From contig NWUY0300009737.1 in NCBI GenBank assembly GCA_004151065.3, forward strand, positions 7,195 to 46,317: a DNA stretch of 39,123 bases, in the 5' to 3' direction. A program made the position numbers and the translations under genes. This DNA is from Larix sibirica (Eukaryota > Streptophyta > Pinopsida > Pinales > Pinaceae). Shown here piece after piece: positions 34,830 through 39,123 of the stretch (position 1 is its first letter; every line of letters starts with the position of its first letter). The notes under the pieces were generated by a model. It searched no databases, was not told the DNA's origin, and saw nothing but the letters and a program-made list of their open reading frames with translations.

Positions 34830-35754
34830 GCATCATTATGCTCAATGCTAAATATGACAAAATTGTTATATAATACCTTCAGGTTCCTAGATGGAATATT
34901 TGGGTTCCATATATTTCCACTAGATCAACACTTCTTTGATTGTATGCTTGCACAATTAGGGATCATTCCCTGGTTCCTAATACTGCTTTTGACTAGATCC
35001 AAATGGATTAACCTTCCTCACCAAGTTCTTGGAACATGGTTTTCACTTTACAATTGTATCGAACCACCTTTTTGAGGCATGATACATGAAATATCAGGTG
35101 AATCTTGGAGTGGTCAGGTACAAAAAACTAGTAACCCACTTGTCCAATGAATTGGGGTGATTTTTTAGGGATGTTTGTTTATAATGTTGAAGCTAGAGAA
35201 ACACATGATCCATTTTTGAAAATGAGCACTTGGAGTGATGCTAATTTGCTTGTTGTTTCATTCTATTTTGATCCATATCCAAATTTTCCTTAAGTGTGCA
35301 GAGAATAGCTTCTCTAATTCAAAGGGTATTATCCATTGTTGGGACCCTAGAAGTGCCTAGTAAATATGAAAGCATATTTAAGGTTATTTGGCCATATACT
35401 ATTTCATACCGTGTCATTTTGGTAGCACCATGATAAGCGGTATTATACCACCATTCTGTAAGAGAAATGCATTGTGTCTAGTGATGCGGCCTTCCTTAAG
35501 CAAAGAATTGCAACTAACTTTCCAAACACTTATTGACCGCTTTAGTTTGGACATTAGTTTGTGGGTGATAGGCTATGCTTATTTCCAATTGAGTACCTTG
35601 AAATTTAAATAACTCCTTGGAAAAATTTTCTTTTCAAGGTAGGGTCCCAATCAAAGACAATTGAAGTGGCCATGTCATGTAATTTGAAAATTTGATCCAT
35701 GAAGACTTGAGAAACCATTGATAATGTAAAAGGGCGTGACAAGGAACAAATATT
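34830..35754 (-). pseudogene. Chromovirus integrase C-terminal half and chromodomain remnant
   Basis: Read from 35754 downwards, the minus strand shows integrase features: SMVSQVFMDQIFKLH, then SIVFDWDP with the second catalytic Asp, YHPQTNVQTKAVNKCLES in which the catalytic Glu position reads Lys (QTK), EWWYNTAYH, YEIVYGQ, and a run of basic residues before a chromodomain-like end (HTIKEVLI, WKYMEP). Chromodomain integrases direct insertion to marked chromatin. Stops and frame changes are frequent. The remnant stops abruptly at 35754, in the middle of integrase, where the Ty1/copia LTR begins, so the upstream part was separated by that insertion and lies beyond the window. Confidence 0.8.
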
Positions 35755-35755
35755 T

Positions 35756-35933
35756 GTTGGACCTAATGTTTTCCTTGATGTCATATAGGTTTGGAATGCA
35801 TGTGAAGCTCGAAGCCAGTCCGAAGAAGTATATAGAACAAGATCGTTGGACCTAATAATGTCATTGGTGTCAAATAGGATTAGAATGCATGTGATGCTTG
35901 AAGCTAGTTTGAACAAGTATATAGAATAATATT
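35756..35933 (+). repeat. 89-base tandem duplication at LTR start
   Basis: Two diverged units begin with GTTGGACCTAAT at 35756 and 35845, and both run through a GAATGCATGTGA and an AAGTATATAGAA block. It lies at the outermost end of the LTR. Confidence 0.7.
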
Positions 35934-36217
35934 TCCATTAATGTCAACAACAGTGTGACATCAAGAACAATGAGTTAATTTTTTAAATGCGTAGTTAGAA
36001 AAACACGAAAATGACGCAGATGTGTACACAATCAAGTGAGATGTTGAGGTGCACAACATATAGTTGGTATGTTGAAATACCATAGTCAGAATATTAAAGG
36101 ATGTAGATGCATACATAAGCATGCAAATTTCAAATTCATATTGAAAGCCGACAGTGAAGCTAACAAAGAAATTGAAGCCTCGGAAATGTCAAAGTTTTTA
36201 GTAATAGAGTTCACAAC

Positions 36218-36392
36218 GTGTGGAATTTCGAAGTGCACATCTGGTAAAATGTCGAAATGCACAAGTTGGTGGAATGTTGAAGTTCCCAGTGCATGAAATG
36301 ATGAAGTTTGTAGTGTGTGGATTGCCAAAGTTTGCAGTTGGTAAAGTATTGAAATGCATAGTAAAAAATTGAAGTACTAATGAAATGATGAA
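36218..36392 (+). repeat. Degenerate ~25-base tandem array in the LTR
   Basis: Six or more units of 23-25 bases share a GGAATGTTGAAGTKCACAG-like pattern (for example at 36219, 36243, 36269, 36293, 36317, 36340). Looser units extend back to about 36035. The open frames on both strands here only reflect the repeat. Confidence 0.65.
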
Positions 36393-37675
36393 GTCATCAA
36401 CAATAAGAGATCATATTGACTATAAAATCACTTCAAGGAAAAATGTAGAATACTTAAACAACAATACAAATGACATTGTGAAGATAGAAGGTAGCACATC
36501 GACAAAAGATCAAGAAGTCTGCACAGATAAAAGTGGATAATGAATTATTGGGTTAGATCAAGTTAGTTGTTTGGGAAAACTTAACCATGAAGAAATTATA
36601 TGGGAAAACTTAATCATGAACGAATAAATATGGTGTGTCTCCGACAAAGATAAGCCCCGAGGGGTGGTCCACTTAAGAAAACCATGTTTAAAGGAAAAGT
36701 GATTTGATATCAAAATCAATATAAATAAACAAAGATTGAAGCATATTTAAGTGTGGAAATATGTTGTGAGATGATATAGGATGTGGATAAGACTCTAAGA
36801 TTGTGAATATGGAGTTAGTTAAGGACACGTATTAGAATATTGATCTGGGGTATACTTGCTAGGGAAACGTGAATAAAATGAAGTGACAAGGTGACATACT
36901 GAAAATGATTCAGTTCAATGAAAGAATAATATTCAGGGTTAAAGAAGGAACTTGATACCAGATCGAGATAGATACAATGCAATAAAATAATAATATTTCA
37001 GATTGAACAAAATGGTGTCATGATGATGGAGACTCAAGAACAGTATCTCAGGTGAACACGAAGATGAATTGTAGAATGGAGAGAAAAGAGTAGCTTCTAG
37101 TTGAATCACACAATGCATAATGAAACATTCGGCAAGTTGGAATGTGTAGATAGAATCGTGGATTCAATCACACCGTGGATGGAGGATTTACAGATTAAGG
37201 AAAGCAGTAAGAAGGAGCGGTTGCAATAATAAAACATACTCTTTAGGTGTAGTTGAAGGAAATATAAAGAAAATTTTTTCCTACCAGTCATGATTGGTGT
37301 CCTTCATTGGATATTAGTGTCTCTAGTTGGCAAGTAGGATCTTGTATGCAAGCTAGGTATTGCATCGAGGATTGGATTCCTCATGACAAGTTAGATTATG
37401 TATTCAATATAGGTATTTCATAAAGGATTGGATTTCTCATACCTCTCTTGGTGTTGAGAACCCCAAAGATTGGTGTCTTCTACAAACTGATGTACTTGTC
37501 AATTATCAGATATTTAAATACATATCTTTTGTGTCTCTTGTTTGTGATGCTTATTGTATACATATTGCAACATTAATGTTACCCTCTTAAAAATAGTTCT
37601 TTACCAGAGAAAATAAATTTGATAATGTGAGACATTGATTCACCCCCCTATTAGTGCCTTGGTGTGTTCAACAAT

Positions 37676-37687
37676 TGGTATCACAGT
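37676..37687 (+). other. Primer-binding site (initiator Met tRNA)
   Basis: TGGTATCACAGT differs at two positions from TGGTATCAGAGC, the complement of the plant initiator-Met tRNA 3' end, and lies two bases after the LTR end. Confidence 0.85.
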
Positions 37688-37737
37688 CAGTTTCATTCAT
37701 AACAACTAACAACTAGAGGGAAATCCTTGAACACACA

Positions 37738-39123
37738 ATGGATGGGGAAATAATATTTTCTACAAATGAAGTTCCATTCTTTGATGGGATGGATTATTCA
37801 TATTGGAGGGAAAGAATGAAAGGATATATGAAGTCAAGAGGATCTGGTATTTGTGAAGCAATTGCATGTAAATATATTCCTTAAAGGAACCAATCAAAGA
37901 ATCTAGCAAAAAGCGAAGCAAGGAAAAATGACTACATGGCATTGGAGACTATCGTCAATGGTTTATTAGCTCAAATCAAATAAAATATGGGACAATGCAC
38001 ATCTGCTAAAGAAATATGGCTCAAGATGGAGAATCTCTACCATGTCGAATTGAGCAACATAGAATCCAACCTTAGTAAGGATCAAATGCAATGTTCAGGT
38101 ACAATAGAAGCAGTATCCAAGGATGAAAACATAGTTGAAGAAGGTAAGTACTCTCGTAGATATTAAGACTGCACTGATTCAAAGAGTGAGGTTGATTTTT
38201 ATGTTACAAATGAAGAATAGGACATAAAAAAACTTAAGAATGTTGTTATAGTCGCATTAGACTAAGTTAAAGGATCAGAATATGATGCATATGTCAAAGT
38301 TTCAAGGGATGACCTTGATATTCTTGAAAGCAAAGTTATGTGCATAGTAAAATATATGGAGAGATATCAAAGGAAAAATGTGTTATTATAACAACAGTTC
38401 GAGGAATCTAAGAGAAAGGAATAAGAAAAGCATGAACATGTCACCAAAGCCATGATTGACTTGAAATTCTAAGGTGATGAAGCCTTGCAAACCAAAGAAG
38501 AATAAATCATGAATCTGAAGACATAAATTGATGATCTAAAAAAGGAAGTAGAGATACAAAAATCAAATGACTAGCTCAATAAAAACACATAAGTTTTGGA
38601 AAATACAAGAGAAATGGTCATTGGGTTAAAAACGGAACTTGAGGAAGCCAAAATAATAGAGGAAGTTTTGAAAAATCAACTGATGGAGAAAGAAGACACA
38701 TGTCACAAGATAAGATTCGAAATAGAATAGTTCATAGGAATACTAAGGAAGTAGATGCTAAGTTCAATTTCAAGAACAAATCATCAATTTTGGATGAGAT
38801 ACTAAATAGCCAAAGGTCACCTACTGAAAAATATGGTCTTGGTTACAACAACACAATTGAAATAGTCAAAGATGATAAATGGACATTGATTTGGAAGTAA
38901 GAGATAGGTTATCCCTCTTCAAAAATAAAAGGTAAAGTAGTAGATCAAGAATATGCTCTAAATTAGTCAACCAACAAATCTACGAAAGAACAAGTCAAAA
39001 GGAACATCAAAAGGTGAAATATTCATATCAAAACAATTTGGGAAAAGATATGTCACCAGAGCAGGATCAAAAGACCAGGTATGGGAATTTATTTAATGGT
39101 TATTGTTTTTCTTGTTATGAGTT
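37738..39123 (+). pseudogene. Sirevirus-like Ty1/copia gag, degraded and cut by the window end
   Basis: Gag forms the particle that packages element RNA. The frame opens with an ATG at 37738, 50 bases after the primer-binding site. The N-terminal part has FFDGMDYSYWRERMKGYMKS, the start typical of Ty1/copia gag, then NDYMALETIVNGL and AKEIWLKMENLY. From about 38180 to 38700 comes a Lys/Glu-rich coiled coil. After one frame change near 38700 the conserved SSILDEILNSQRSPTEKYG and GLGYN follow, as in Sirevirus gags. The last bases (39092-39123) read NGYCFSCYE, the first two Cys of a CCHC zinc knuckle. A dozen or so stop codons make it inactive. Protease, integrase and RT would lie beyond the window. 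Confidence 0.85.

Larger units (their letters stand above)
35755..37673 (+). mobile_element. 5' LTR of a Sirevirus-like Ty1/copia element
   Basis: The LTR starts TGTTGG (35755) inside chromovirus integrase and ends TTCAACA (37673), with TGTTG...CAACA as inverted ends, 2 bases before a primer-binding site. Its 1,919 bases are long, as is usual for Sirevirus-type LTRs. It contains an 89-base tandem duplication at its very start, a 25-base tandem array, and a C-rich CACCCCCC stretch shortly before its end. The five bases ahead of it (35750-35754, ATATT) are the candidate target-site duplication; the partner copy is outside the window. No coding frame in it is supported. Confidence 0.75.

Noticed and set aside
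36069-36328. Overlapping open frames on both strands in the copia LTR
   Set aside because: They follow the 25-base tandem array and lie inside an LTR.
1-39123. CRISPR arrays, bacterial operons, tRNA or rRNA genes
   Set aside because: The tandem repeats are degenerate without regular spacers, all recognisable proteins are plant retroelement types, and no tRNA or rRNA signature was seen.

Overview
The window is repeat-rich nuclear DNA of a plant, probably a seed plant with a large genome. It is AT-rich, has no recognisable intact gene, no RNA gene and no bacterial features, and is built from decayed LTR retrotransposons of plant lineages: Tat-like Ty3/gypsy, a chromodomain gypsy element (chromovirus) and a Sirevirus-like Ty1/copia element. 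The species cannot be named from the sequence. Nearly every coding remnant is riddled with stop codons but has few frameshifts, as expected of old, methylated, C-to-T decayed elements.

Layout. 1-4036 (+): the 3' part of a Tat-like gypsy element, with polyprotein linker, reverse transcriptase/RNase H, integrase and a second, extra RNase H domain downstream of integrase. 4619-5452 (-): a 278-codon antisense reading frame of the same element. 6035-7735: first copy of an unidentified dispersed repeat, here called family RA. 8678-12341 (+): a roughly 1,220-codon degenerate reading frame for a coiled-coil, gag-like protein I do not recognise. 13030-22510: further RA sequence forming a giant inverted repeat (left arm about 16620-19314, right arm about 20183-22510) around an 850-base core. 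22490-23920 (-): another unrecognised coding remnant abutting the right arm. 30570-32865: AT-rich spacer, a 32-base tandem repeat, a near-perfect 200-base hairpin and a second, inverted copy of the core. 33240-35754 (-): chromovirus remnants in the order integrase/chromodomain, polypurine tract, LTR, then a gag fragment. 35755-39123 (+): a Ty1/copia element inserted into the chromovirus integrase, with a complete 5' LTR, a primer-binding site and a gag that ends at the window edge inside its zinc knuckle.

Caution on assembly. Two long stretches are present twice, almost letter for letter, each pair separated by one 'n': 13486-15216 / 15218-16948 (1,731 bases) and 17681-24124 / 24126-30569 (6,444 bases). 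I saw one A/G difference in each pair. This is the pattern of overlapping contig ends joined without merging. If so, the true locus is about 30.9 kb, and every feature in the second copies is a duplicate entry. A third 'n' lies at 17486.

No genes act together in a host pathway here. The interest lies in the nested history of the elements, the unknown coiled-coil frame, the antisense frame and the giant inverted repeat.
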